Source: Bombus terrestris | Lineage: Eukaryota; Arthropoda; Insecta; Hymenoptera; Apidae | Assembly (NCBI RefSeq): GCF_910591885.1 | Contig: NW_025963561.1 | Span: 2,356,001 to 2,420,000, forward strand | Length of the DNA: 64,000 nucleotides | Reading direction: 5' to 3' | Shown here: positions 1 to 11,662 of the stretch, piece after piece | Layout: each line of letters starts with the position of its first letter | Numbering within the stretch: position 1 is the stretch's first letter | Program-made: the position numbers and the translations under genes | The notes under the pieces: model-generated | What the model was told of the DNA's origin: nothing | What the model saw: only the letters and a program-made list of their open reading frames with translations | The model's database searches: none

Positions 1-72
1 ATAGTGATGGAATATAGCGTTATACATTATAACGTAATAGTATATAATGTTATACGTCATAACGTAATAGTA

Positions 73-84
73 TATAACGTTATA
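73..84. repeat. Core palindrome TATAACGTTATA (representative)
   Basis: This 12-bp perfect palindrome sits at the centre of most monomers, so there are well over a thousand copies at 30-bp spacing. It contains AACGTT. Because 30 bp is close to three helical turns, successive palindromes lie on nearly the same face of the helix. Common degenerate forms are TATAGCGTTATA, TATAATGTTATA, TATATCGTTATA and TATAACGTTTTA. It could form short hairpins or cruciforms or bind a dimeric protein. That is inference only. Confidence 0.95.
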
Positions 85-1539
85 CGTCATATTGTGGTGC
101 AATATAACGTTATAGGCCTTATAGTGATGAAATATAACGTTATACATTATAACGTAATAGTAAATAACGTTTTACGTCATATCGTAATAGTATATGACGT
201 TATACGTCATAACTTAATAGTATATAAAGTAATACGTCATACAGTGGTGCAATATAACGTTATAGGTCTTATAGTGATGGAATATAATGTTATACATTAT
301 AACGTAATAGTATATAAAGTTATACGTCATAACGTAATATTATATAGCGTTATACATTATAACGTAATAGTATATAACGTTATACGTCATGTAGTGGTGC
401 AATATAACGTTATAGGTCCTATAGTGATGGAATATAACGTTATACATTATAACGTAATAGTATATAATGTTATACGTCATAACGTAATAGTATATAACGT
501 TATACGTCATATTGTGGTGCAATATAACGTGATAGGCCATATAGTGATGGAATATAACGTTATACATTATAACGTAATAGTATATAACGTTATACGTCAT
601 AACGTAATAATACATAACGTTATACGTCATATAGTGATGCAATATATCGTTATACGTCATATAGTGATGCGATATAACGTTATACCATATAACCTAATAG
701 TATATAACGTTATACGACATAACGTAATAGAATATAACGTTATATTTTATAACGTAATATTATATAACGTTATACGTCATATAGTGATGCAATATATCGT
801 TATACGTCATATAGTGATGCGATATAACGTTATAGGTCCTATAGTGATGGAATATAACGTTATAGTATATAACGTAATAGTACATAACGTTATACGTCAT
901 AACGTAATAGTATATAACGTTATACGTCATATAGTGGTGCAATATCACGTTATAGGCCTTATAGTGATGGAATATAACGTTATACATTATAACGTAATAG
1001 TATATAACGCTATACGTCATATAGTGGTGCAATATAACGTTATAGGTCCTATAGTGGTGGAATATAACGTTATACATTATAACGTAATAGTATATAATGT
1101 TATACGTCATAACGTAATAGTATATAACGTTATACGTCATATTGTGGTGCAATATAACGTTATAGGCCTTATAGAGATGGAATATAACGTTATACATTAT
1201 AACGTAATAGTATATAACGTTATACGTCATAACGTAATAGTACATAACGTTATACGCCATAACTTAATAGTATATAACGTTATACGTCATAAAGTGGTGC
1301 AATATCACGTTATAGGCCTTATAGTCATGGAATACAACGTTATACATTATAACGTAATAGTATATAACGTTATACGTCATAACGTAATAGTATATAACGT
1401 TATACGTCATATAGTGGTGCAATATAACGTTATAGGTCTTATAGTGATGGCATATAACGTTATACGTTATAACGTAATAGTATATAACGTTTTACGTCAT
1501 AACGTAATAGTATATAACGTTATAGGTCATATAGTGGTA

Positions 1540-1556
1540 CAATAAAACGCTATAGG
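1540..1556. repeat. Marker M2: CAATAAAACGCTATAGG
   Basis: This monomer variant places an in-frame TAA on the plus strand and ends many of the long open frames. Copies start at 1,540, 13,529, 17,704, 18,754, 21,544, 27,291 (with TGC in place of CGC), 28,491, 35,182 and 36,472. Those at 1,540, 35,182 and 36,472 also share the following GTGCCATAG and TATAGCG variants, so they descend from one ancestor although they lie 34 kb apart. Confidence 0.9.
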
Positions 1557-1950
1557 TGCCATAGTGATGGAATATAGCGTTATACATTATAACGTAATAG
1601 TATATAATGTTATACGTCATAACGTAATAGTATATAACGTTATACGTCATATTGTGGTGCAATATAACGTTATAGGCCTTATAGTGATGAAATATAACGT
1701 TATACATTATAACGTAATAGTAAATAACGTTATACGTCAAAACGTAATAGTACATAACGTTATACGTCATAACTTAATAGTATATAACGTTATACGTCAT
1801 AAAGTGGTGCAATATCACGTTATAGGCCTTATAGTCATGGAATACAACGTTATACATTATAACGTAATAGTATATAACGATATACGTCATGACGTAATAG
1901 TATATAACGTTATACGTAATAACGTAATAGTATATAACGTTATACGTCAT

Positions 1951-1964
1951 ATAGTGGTTGCAAT
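1951..1964. repeat. Marker T+1: ATAGTGGTTGCAAT (1-bp insertion)
   Basis: The usual ATAGTGGTGCAAT carries an extra T, which shifts the 30-bp register by one and ends the plus-strand frame. I count 26 copies, near 1,951, 2,941, 3,845, 4,805, 5,708, 6,430, 7,421, 8,324, 9,765, 10,756, 11,509, 14,030, 14,991, 15,894, 21,985, 23,111, 26,621, 32,110, 32,261, 33,432, 42,606, 44,167, 46,568, 48,129, 50,560 and 60,401. A single-base insertion repeated in the same place is evidence of common descent. Confidence 0.9.
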
Positions 1965-2031
1965 ATAACGTTATATGTCCTATAGTGATGGAATATAACG
2001 TTATACATTATAACGTAATAGTATATAACGT

Positions 2032-2101
2032 TATGCATCATATAGTAATGCAACATAACGCTAAACGTTATAACGTAATAGTATAAAACATCGTACGTCA
2101 T
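2032..2101. repeat. Marker trimer M1 (GCATCAT ... TAAACG ... TATAAAACATCG)
   Basis: Two to three diverged monomers in fixed order: TATGCATCAT, then ATAGTAATGC with AACATAACGCTAAACG, then GTATAAAACATCGTACGTC. The TATAAAACATCG part occurs more than 50 times in the window and introduces an in-frame TAA. Two subfamilies exist. Type A has AACATAACGCTAAACG followed by ATCGTACG. Type B has AATATAACGGTAAACG followed by ATCGCACG, and is first seen at about 25,087. Mixed forms occur at about 31,270 and 33,530. Confidence 0.9.
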
Positions 2102-3326
2102 ATAGTGATGGGATATAACGTTATACGTAATAACGTAATAGTATATAACGTTTTACGTCATAACGTAATAGTATATAACGTTGTACGTCATATAGTGGTG
2201 CAATATAACGTTATAGGTCCTATGGTGATGGAATATAACGTTATACATTATAACGTAATAGTATATAACGTTATACGTTATAACGTAATAGTATATAACG
2301 TTGTACGTCATATAGTGGTGCAATATAACGTTATAGGTCCTATAGTGATGGAATATAACGTTATACATTATAACGTAATAGTATATAACGTTTTACGTCA
2401 TATAGTGATGCAATATATCGTTATACGTCATATAGTGATGCGATATAACGTTATAGGTCCTATAGTGATGGAATATAACGTTATAGTATATAACGTAATA
2501 GTACATAACGTTATACGTCGTAACGTAATAGTATATAACGTTATAGGTCATATAGTGGTGCAATATCACGTTATAGGCCTTATAGTGATGGAATATAACG
2601 TTATACATTATAACGTAATAGTATATAACGTTATACGTCATAACATAATAGTATATAACGTTATACGTCATAACGTAATAGTATATAACGTTATACGTCA
2701 TATAGTGGTGCAATATAAAGTTATAGGTCTTATAGTGATGCGATATAACGTTATACGTAATAACGTAATAGTATATAACGTTTTACGTCATAACGTAATA
2801 GTATATAACGTTGTACGTCATATAGTGGTGCAATATAACGTTATAGGTCCTATGGTGATGGATTATAACGTTATACATTATAACGTAATAGTATATAACG
2901 TTATACGTAATAACGTAATAGTATATAACGTTATACGTCATATAGTGGTTGCAATATAACGTTATAGGTCCTATAGTGATGGAATATAACGTTATACATT
3001 ATAACGTAATAGTATATAACGTTATGCATCATATAGTAATGCAACATAACGCTAAACGTTATAACGTAATACTATAAAACATCGTACGTCATATAGTGAT
3101 GCGATATAACGTTATACGTTATAACGTAATAGTATATAACGTTATACGTCATATAGTGATGCAATATATCGTTATAGGTCATATAGTGATGCGATATAAC
3201 GTTATACCATATAACCTAATAGTATATAACGTTATACGTTATAACATAATTGTATATAACGTGATACGTCATAACGTAATAGTATATAACGTTATACGTC
3301 ATATAGTGTTGCAATATATCGTTATA

Positions 3327-3351
3327 CGACCGAAAGAGAGGCAATAAAACG
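3327..3351. repeat. GA-rich 'KERQ' island (CGACCGAAAGAGAGGCAATA)
   Basis: This is the monomer segment least like the rest of the array. It is named for its plus-frame translation RPKERQ before a TAA. Copies start at 3,327, 5,191, 7,806, 11,141, 15,376, 23,616, 24,756, 38,047, 51,065, 51,995, 53,765, 54,905, 56,525, 60,906 and 61,836 (15 in all). Two subtypes exist. One follows ATATATCG and is followed by ACGTCATACG (nine copies). The other follows ATATATTG and is followed by ACGTTATACG (six copies). The copies at 54,905 and 56,525 share CGAGCG in place of CGACCG. Confidence 0.9.
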
Positions 3352-3390
3352 TCATACGTCATATAGTGATGCGATATAACGTTATACGTA

Positions 3391-3400
3391 ATTACGTAAT
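3391..3400. repeat. 10-bp palindrome ATTACGTAAT (representative)
   Basis: This perfect palindrome arises where TACGTAATTACGTAATAG replaces TACGTAATAACG, about 40 bp downstream of a KERQ island. Copies lie in the same position near 5,255, 7,869, 11,206, 15,440, 23,681, 51,130, 53,830 and 60,970, that is only with the first KERQ subtype. TTACGTAA resembles a bZIP (PAR/C-EBP type) site, but binding is speculation. Confidence 0.75.
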
Positions 3401-3420
3401 AGTATATAATATATTATACG
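3401..3420. repeat. +2-bp marker: CG replaced by TATA in the core palindrome
   Basis: The core reads TATATAATATATTATACG instead of TATATAACGTTATACG, a net gain of 2 bp that also destroys the AACGTT centre. It is present at about 3,405, 5,269, 7,884, 11,219 and 15,454. The matching monomers at about 23,690, 51,140, 53,840 and 60,980 keep the normal palindrome, so the change is derived within the A repeats. Confidence 0.85.
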
Positions 3421-3998
3421 CCACATTGTGATGCAATATATCGTTATACGTCCTATAGTTATGCAATACAACGTTATACGTTATAACCTAACAATATATG
3501 ACGTTATACCTTATAACGTAATAGTATACAACGTTATACGTCATATTGTAGTGCAATATAACGTTATAGGCCTTATAGTGATGAAATATAACGTTATACA
3601 TTATAACGTGATAGTATATAACGTTATACGTCATAACGTAATAGTACATAACGTTATACGTCATAACTTAATAGTATATAACGTTATACGTCATAAAGTG
3701 GTGCAATATCACGTTATAGGCCTTATAGTCATGGAATACAACGTTATACATTATAACGTAATAGTATATAACGATATACGTCATAACGTAATAGTATATA
3801 ACGTTATACGTAATAACGTAATAGTATATAACGCTATACGTCATATAGTGGTTGCAATATAACGTTATAGGTCCTATAGTGATGGAATATAACGTTATAC
3901 ATAATAACGTAATAGTATATAACGTTATGCATCATATAGTAATGCAACATAACGCTAAACGTTATAACGTAATAGTATAAAACATCGTACGTCATATA

Positions 3999-5862
3999 GT
4001 GATGGGATATAACGTTATACGTAATAACGTAATAGTATATAACGTTTTACGTCATAACGTAATAGTATATAACGTTGTACGTTATATAGTGGTGCAATAT
4101 AACGTTATAGGTCCTATGGTGATGGAATATAACGTTATACATTATAACGTAATAGTATATAACGTTATACGTTATAACGTAATAGTATATAACGTTGTAC
4201 GTCATATAGTGGTGCAATATAACGTTATAGGTCCTATAGTGATGGAATATAACGTTATACATTATAACGTAATAGTATATAACGTTATACGTCATATAGT
4301 GATGCAATATATCGTTATACGTCATATAGTGATGCGATATAACGTTATAGGTCCTATAGTGATGGAATATAACGTTATAGTATATAACGTAATAGTACAT
4401 AACGTTATACGTCGTAACGTAATAGTATATAACGTTATAGGTCATATAGTGGTGCAATATCACGTTATAGGCCTTATAGTGATGGAATATAACGTTATAC
4501 ATTATAACGTAATAGTATATAACGTTATACGTCATAACATAATAGTATATAACGTTATACGTCATAACGTAATAGTATATAACGTTATACGTCATATAGT
4601 GGTGCAATATAAAGTTATAGGTCTTATAGTGATGCGATATAACGTTATACGTAATAACGTAATAGTATATAACGTTGTACGTCATACAGTGGTGCAATAT
4701 AACGTTATAGGTCCTATGGTGATGGATTATAACGTTATACATTATAACGTAATAGTATATAACGTTATACGTAATAACGTAATAGTATATAACGTTATAC
4801 GTCATATAGTGGTTGCAATATAACGTTATAGGTCCTATAGTGATGGAATATAACGTTATACATTATAACGTAATAGTATATAACGTTATGCATCATATAG
4901 TAATGCAACATAACGCTAAACGTTATAACGTAATACTATAAAACATCGTACGTCATATAGTGATGCGATATAACGTTATACGTTATAACGTAATAGTATA
5001 TAACGTTATACGTCATATAGTGATGCAATATATCGTTATAGGTCATATAGTGATGCGATATAACGTTATACCATATAACCTAATAGTATATAACGTTATA
5101 CGTTATAACATAATTGTATATAACGTGATACGTCATAACGTAATAGTATATAACGTTATACGTCATATAGTGTTGCAATATATCGTTATACGACCGAAAG
5201 AGAGGCAATAAAACGTCATACGTCATATAGTGATGCGATATAACGTTATACGTAATTACGTAATAGTATATAATATATTATACGCCACATTGTGATGCAA
5301 TATATCGTTATACGTCCTATAGTTATGCAATACAACGTTATACGTTATAACCTAACAATATATGACGTTATACCTTATAACGTAATAGTATACAACGTTA
5401 TACGTCATATTGTAGTGCAATATAACGTTATAGGCCTTATAGTGATGAAATATAACGTTATACATTATAACGTGATAGTATATAACGTTATACGTCATAA
5501 CGTAATAGTACATAACGTTATACGTCATAACTTAATAGTATATAACGTTATACGTCATAAAGTGGTGCAATATCACGTTATAGGCCTTATAGTCATGGAA
5601 TACAACGTTATACATTATAACGTAATAGTATATAACGATATACGTCATAACGTAATAGTATATAACGTTATACGTAATAACGTAATAGTATATAACGCTA
5701 TACGTCATATAGTGGTTGCAATATAACGTTATAGGTCCTATAGTGATGGAATATAACGTTATACATAATAACGTAATAGTATATAACGTTATGCATCATA
5801 TAGTAATGCAACATAACGCTAAACGTTATAACGTAATAGTATAAAACATCGTACGTCATATA
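3999..5862. repeat. A-type higher-order repeat, copy 2 (1,864 bp)
   Basis: Same P-Q-R order as 2,105-3,998 but one monomer (30 bp) shorter, lost near 4,670 where GTATATAACGTTTTACG should be. Otherwise only scattered substitutions are visible. Confidence 0.88.
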
Positions 5863-6583
5863 GTGATGGGATATAACGTTATACGTAATAACGTAATAGT
5901 ATATAACGTTTTACGTCATAACGTAATAGTATATAACGTTGTACGTTATATAGTGGTACAATATAACGTTATAGGTCCTATGGTGATGGAATATAACGTT
6001 ATACATTATAACGTAATAGTATATAACGTTATACGTTATAACGTAATAGTATATAACGTTGTACGTCATATAGTGGTGCAATATAACGTTATAGGTCCTA
6101 TAGTGATGGAATATAACGTTATACATTATAACGTAATAGTATATAACGTTATACGTTATAACGTAATAGTATATAACTTTATACGTCATATAGTGATGCA
6201 ATATATCGTTATAGGTCATATAGTGATGCGATATAACGTTATACCATATAACCTAATAGTATATAACGTTATACGTCATAAAGTGGTGCAATATCACGTT
6301 ATAGGCCTTATAGTCATGGAATACAACGTTATACATTATAACGTAATAGTATATAACGATATACGTCATGACGTAATAGTATATAACGTTATACGTAATA
6401 ACGTAATAGTATATAACGTTATACGTCATATAGTGGTTGCAATATAACGTTATATGTCCTATAGTGATGGAATATAACGTTATACATTATAACGTAATAG
6501 TATATAACGTTATGCATCATATAGTAATGCAACATAACGCTAAACGTTATAACGTAATAGTATAAAACATCGTACGTCATATA
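5863..6583. repeat. Truncated A-type repeat (721 bp)
   Basis: It begins as module P, then jumps near 6,250 into a tail with ACGATATACGTCATGACG, a T+1 marker and M1. Modules Q and the first part of R are missing. The same tail variants occur at 1,880, 9,690 and 13,955, just before a P module that starts GTGATGGGATATAAC. Confidence 0.82.
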
Positions 6584-8477
6584 GTGATGGGATATAACGT
6601 TATACGTAATAACGTAATAGTATATAACGTTTTACGTCATAACGTAATAGTATATAACGTTGTACGTTATATAGTGGTGCAATATAACGTTATAGGTCCT
6701 ATGGTGATGGAATATAACGTTATACATTATAACGTAATAGTATATAACGTTATACGTTATAACGTAATAGTATATAACGTTGTACGTCATATAGTGGTGC
6801 AATATAACGTTATAGGTCCTATAGTGATGGAATATAACGTTATACATTATAACGTAATAGTATATAACGTTATACGTCATATAGTGATGCAATATATCGT
6901 TATACGTCATATAGTGATGCGATATAACGTTATAGGTCCTATAGTGATGGAATATAACGTTATAGTATATAACGTAATAGTACATAACGTTATACGTCGT
7001 AACGTAATAGTATATAACGTTATACGTCATATAGTGGTGCAATATCACGTTATAGGCCTTATAGTGATGGAATATAACGTTATACATTATAACGTAATAG
7101 TATATAACGTTATACGTCATAACATAATAGTATATAACGTTATACGTCATAACGTAATAGTATATAACGTTATACGTCATATAGTGGTGCAATATAAAGT
7201 TATAGGTCTTATAGTGATGCGATATAACGTTATACGTAATAACGTAATAGTATATAACGTTTTACGTCATAACGTAATAGTATATAACGTTGTACGTCAT
7301 ATAGTGGTGCAATATAACGTTATAGGTCCTATGGTGATGGATTATAACGTTATACATTATAACGTAATAGTATATAACGTTATACGTAATAACGTAATAG
7401 TATATAACGTTATACGTCATATAGTGGTTGCAATATAACGTTATAGGTCCTATAGTGATGGAATATAACGTTATACATTATAACGTAATAGTATATAACG
7501 TTATGCATCATATAGTAATGCAACATAACGCTAAACGTTATAACGTAATAGTATAAAACATCGTACGTCATATAGTGATGCGATATAACGTTATACGTTA
7601 TAACGTAATAGTATATAACGTTATACGTCATATAGTGATGCAATATATCGTTATAGGTCATATAGTGATGCGATATAACGTTATACCATATAACCTAATA
7701 GTATATAACGTTATACGTTATAACATAATTGTATATAACGTGATACGTCATAACGTAATAGTATATAACGTTATACGTCATATAGTGTTGCAATATATCG
7801 TTATACGACCGAAAGAGAGGCAATAAAACGTCATACGTCATATAGTGATGCGATATAACGTTATACGTAATTACGTAATAGTATATAATATATTATACGC
7901 CACATTGTGATGCAATATATCGTTATACGTCCTATAGTTATGCAATACAACGTTATACGTTATAACCTAACAATATATGACGTTATACCTTATAACGTAA
8001 TAGTATACAACGTTATACGTCATATTGTGGTGCAATATAACGTTATAGGCCTTATAGTGATGAAATATAACGTTATACATTATAACGTGATAGTATATAA
8101 CGTTATACGTCATAACGTAATAGTACATAACGTTATACGTCATAACTTAATAGTATATAACGTTATACGTCATAAAGTGGTGCAATATCACGTTATAGGC
8201 CTTATAGTCATGGAATACAACGTTATACATTATAACGTAATAGTATATAACGATATACGTCATAACGTAATAGTATATAACGTTATACGTAATAACGTAA
8301 TAGTATATAACGCTATACGTCATATAGTGGTTGCAATATAACGTTATAGGTCCTATAGTGATGGAATATAACGTTTTACATTATAACGCAATACTATATA
8401 ACGTTATGCATCATATAGTAATGCAACATAACGCTAAACGTTATAACGTAATAGTATAAAACATCGTACGTCATATA
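6584..8477. repeat. A-type higher-order repeat, copy 3 (1,894 bp)
   Basis: Full P-Q-R copy. Its P module matches the one at 9,919 (offset 3,335) almost perfectly: the 284-residue reading is the same, and I saw one silent change near 10,122 (CGCCAT for CGTCAT). Confidence 0.88.
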
Positions 8478-9918
8478 GTGATGCGATATAACGTTATACG
8501 TAATAACGTAATAGTATATAACGTTTTACGTCATAACGTAATAGTATATAACGTTGTACGTCATATAGTGGTGCAATATAACGTTATAGGTCCTATGGTG
8601 ATGGAATATAACGTTATACATTATAACGTAATAGTATATAACGTTATACGTTATAACGTAATAGTATATAACGTTGTACGTCATATAGTGGTGCAATATA
8701 ACGTTATAGGTCCTATAGTGATGGAATATAACGTTATACATTATAACGTAATAGTATATAACGTTATACGTTATAACGTAATAGTATATAACGTTATACG
8801 TCATATAGTGATGCAATATATCGTTATAGGTCATATAGTGATGCGATATAACGTTATACCATATAACCTAATAGTATATAACGTTATACGTCATAACGTA
8901 ATAGAATATAACGTTATAGGTTATAACGTAATAGTATATAACGTTATACGTCATATAGTGATGCAATATATCGTTATACGTCATATAGTGATGCGATATA
9001 ACGTTATAGGTCCTATAGTGATGGAATATAACGTTATAGTATATAACGTAATAGTACATAACGTTATACGTCATAACGTAATAGTATATAACGTTATACG
9101 TCATATAGTGGTGCAATATCACGTTATAGGCCTTATAGTGATGGAATATAACGTTATACATTATAACGTAATAGTATATAACGTTATACGTAATAACATA
9201 ATAGTATATAACGTTATACGTCATAACGTAATAGTATATAACGTTATACGTCATATAGTGGTGCAATATAAAGTTATAGGTCTTATAGTGACGGCATATA
9301 ACGTTATACATTATAACGTAATAGTATATAACGTTTTACGTCATAACGTAATAGTATATGACGTTATACGTTATAACGTAATAGTATATAACGTTGTACG
9401 TCATATAGTGGTGCAATATAACGTTATAGGTCCTATAGTGATGGAATATAACGTTATACATTATAACGTAATAGTATATAACGTTATACGTTATAACGTA
9501 ATAGTATATAACTTTATACGTCATATAGTGATGCAATATATCGTTATACGTCATATAGTGATGCGATATAACGTTATACCATATAACCTAATAGTATATA
9601 ACGTTATACGTCATAAAGTGGTGCAATATCACGTTATAGGCCTTATAGTCATGGAATATAACGTTATACATTATAACGTAATAGTATATAACGATATACG
9701 TCATGACGTAATAGTATATAACGTTATACGTAATAACGTAATAGTATATAACGTTATACGTCATATAGTGGTTGCAATATAACGTTATATGTCCTATAGT
9801 GATGGAATATAACGTTATACATTATAACGTAATAGTATATAACGTTATGCATCATATAGTAATGCAACATAACGCTAAACGTTATAACGTAATAGTATAA
9901 AACATCGTACGTCATATA
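8478..9918. repeat. Expanded A-type variant (1,441 bp)
   Basis: It starts like module P but adds monomers with GAATATAACGTTATAGG and a GTGACGGCATATAAC monomer, then ends in the CATGACG tail, T+1 and M1. Related expanded copies start at 11,663 and 16,048. A partial one starts at 33,586. Confidence 0.8.
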
Positions 9919-11662
9919 GTGATGGGATATAACGTTATACGTAATAACGTAATAGTATATAACGTTTTACGTCATAACGTAATAGTATATAACGTTGTAC
10001 GTTATATAGTGGTGCAATATAACGTTATAGGTCCTATGGTGATGGAATATAACGTTATACATTATAACGTAATAGTATATAACGTTATACGTTATAACGT
10101 AATAGTATATAACGTTGTACGCCATATAGTGGTGCAATATAACGTTATAGGTCCTATAGTGATGGAATATAACGTTATACATTATAACGTAATAGTATAT
10201 AACGTTATACGTCATATAGTGATGCAATATATCGTTATACGTCATATAGTGATGCGATATAACGTTATAGGTCCTATAGTGATGGAATATAACGTTATAG
10301 TATATAACGTAATAGTACATAACGTTATACGTCGTAACGTAATAGTATATAACGTTATACGTCATATAGTGGTGCAATATCACGTTATAGGCCTTATAGT
10401 GATGGAATATAACGTTATACATTATAACGTAATAGTATATAACGTTATACGTCATAACATAATAGTATATAACGTTATACGTCATAACGTAATAGTATAT
10501 AACGTTATACGTCATATAGTGGTGCAATATAAAGTTATAGGTCTTATAGTGATGCGATATAACGTTATACGTAATAACGTAATAGTATATAACGTTTTAC
10601 GTCATAACGTAATAGTATATAACGTTGTACGTCATATAGTGGTGCAATATAACGTTATAGGTCCTATGGTGATGGATTATAACGTTATACATTATAACGT
10701 AATAGTATATAACGTTATACGTAATAACGTAATAGTATATAACGTTATACGTCATATAGTGGTTGCAATATAACGTTATAGGTCCTATAGTGATGGAATA
10801 TAACGTTATACATTATAACGTAATAGTATATAACGTTATGCATCATATAGTAATGCAACATAACGCTAAACGTTATAACGTAATAGTATAAAACATCGTA
10901 CGTCATATAGTGATGCGATATAACGTTATACGTTATAACGTAATAGTATATAACGTTATACGTCATATAGTGATGCAATATATCGTTATAGGTCATATAG
11001 TGATGCGATATAACGTTATACCATATAACCTAATAGTATATAACGTTATACGTTATAACATAATTGTATATAACGTGATACGTCATAACGTAATAGTATA
11101 TAACGTTATACGTCATATAGTGTTGCAATATATCGTTATACGACCGAAAGAGAGGCAATAAAACGTCATACGTCATATAGTGATGCGATATAACGTTATA
11201 CGTAATTACGTAATAGTATATAATATATTATACGCCACATTGTGATGCAATATATCGTTATACGTCCTATAGTTATGCAATACAACGTTATACGTTATAA
11301 CCTAACAATATATGACGTTATACCTTATAACGTAATAGTATACAACGTTATACGTCATATTGTGGTGCAATATCACGTTATAGGCCTTATAGTCATGGAA
11401 TACAACGTTATACATTATAACGTAATAGTATATAACGATATACGTCATAACGTAATAGTATATAACGTTATACGTAATAACGTAATAGTATATAACGCTA
11501 TACGTCATATAGTGGTTGCAATATAACGTTATAGGTCCTATAGTGATGGAATATAACGTTTTACATTATAACGCAATACTATATAACGTTATGCATCATA
11601 TAGTAATGCAACATAACGCTAAACGTTATAACGTAATAGTATAAAACATCGTACGTCATATA
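9919..11662. repeat. A-type higher-order repeat, copy 4 with 150-bp loss
   Basis: P and Q are complete. Module R lacks five monomers (150 bp) near 11,370 compared with 3,428-3,998. 1,894 minus 150 gives the observed 1,744 bp exactly. Confidence 0.85.

Larger units (their letters stand above)
1..1560. repeat. 1,560-bp block (52 monomers)
   Basis: The first 180 bp recur at 1,561-1,740 with only a few substitutions, including the private variants TATAGCGTTATAC and GTAAATAACG, so the block is one period of a 1,560-bp tandem repeat. It ends in marker M2 (CAATAAAACGCTATAGG at 1,540). The open plus-strand frame from 4 to 1,545 is an effect of the 30-bp period and is not called as a gene. Confidence 0.8.
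1561..2104. repeat. Partial second copy of the 1,560-bp block, joined to an A-type tail
   Basis: The first 180 bp copy 1-180. It then runs into the A-repeat tail with the variants ACGATATACGTCATGACG, the 1-bp-insertion marker at 1,951, and the marker trimer at 2,032-2,101. Confidence 0.75.
2105..3998. repeat. A-type higher-order repeat, copy 1 (1,894 bp)
   Basis: Three modules in order: P (2,105-3,095, 991 bp), Q (3,096-3,427, 332 bp, containing the GA-rich KERQ island) and R (3,428-3,998, 571 bp, ending in T+1 and M1). The same P-Q-R order recurs at 3,999, 6,584, 9,919 and 14,184. Confidence 0.88.

Noticed and set aside
3327..3351. Degenerate telomere or microsatellite seed in the GA-rich island
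   Set aside because: Too short, not internally repeated beyond GAGAG, and identical in all copies through descent.
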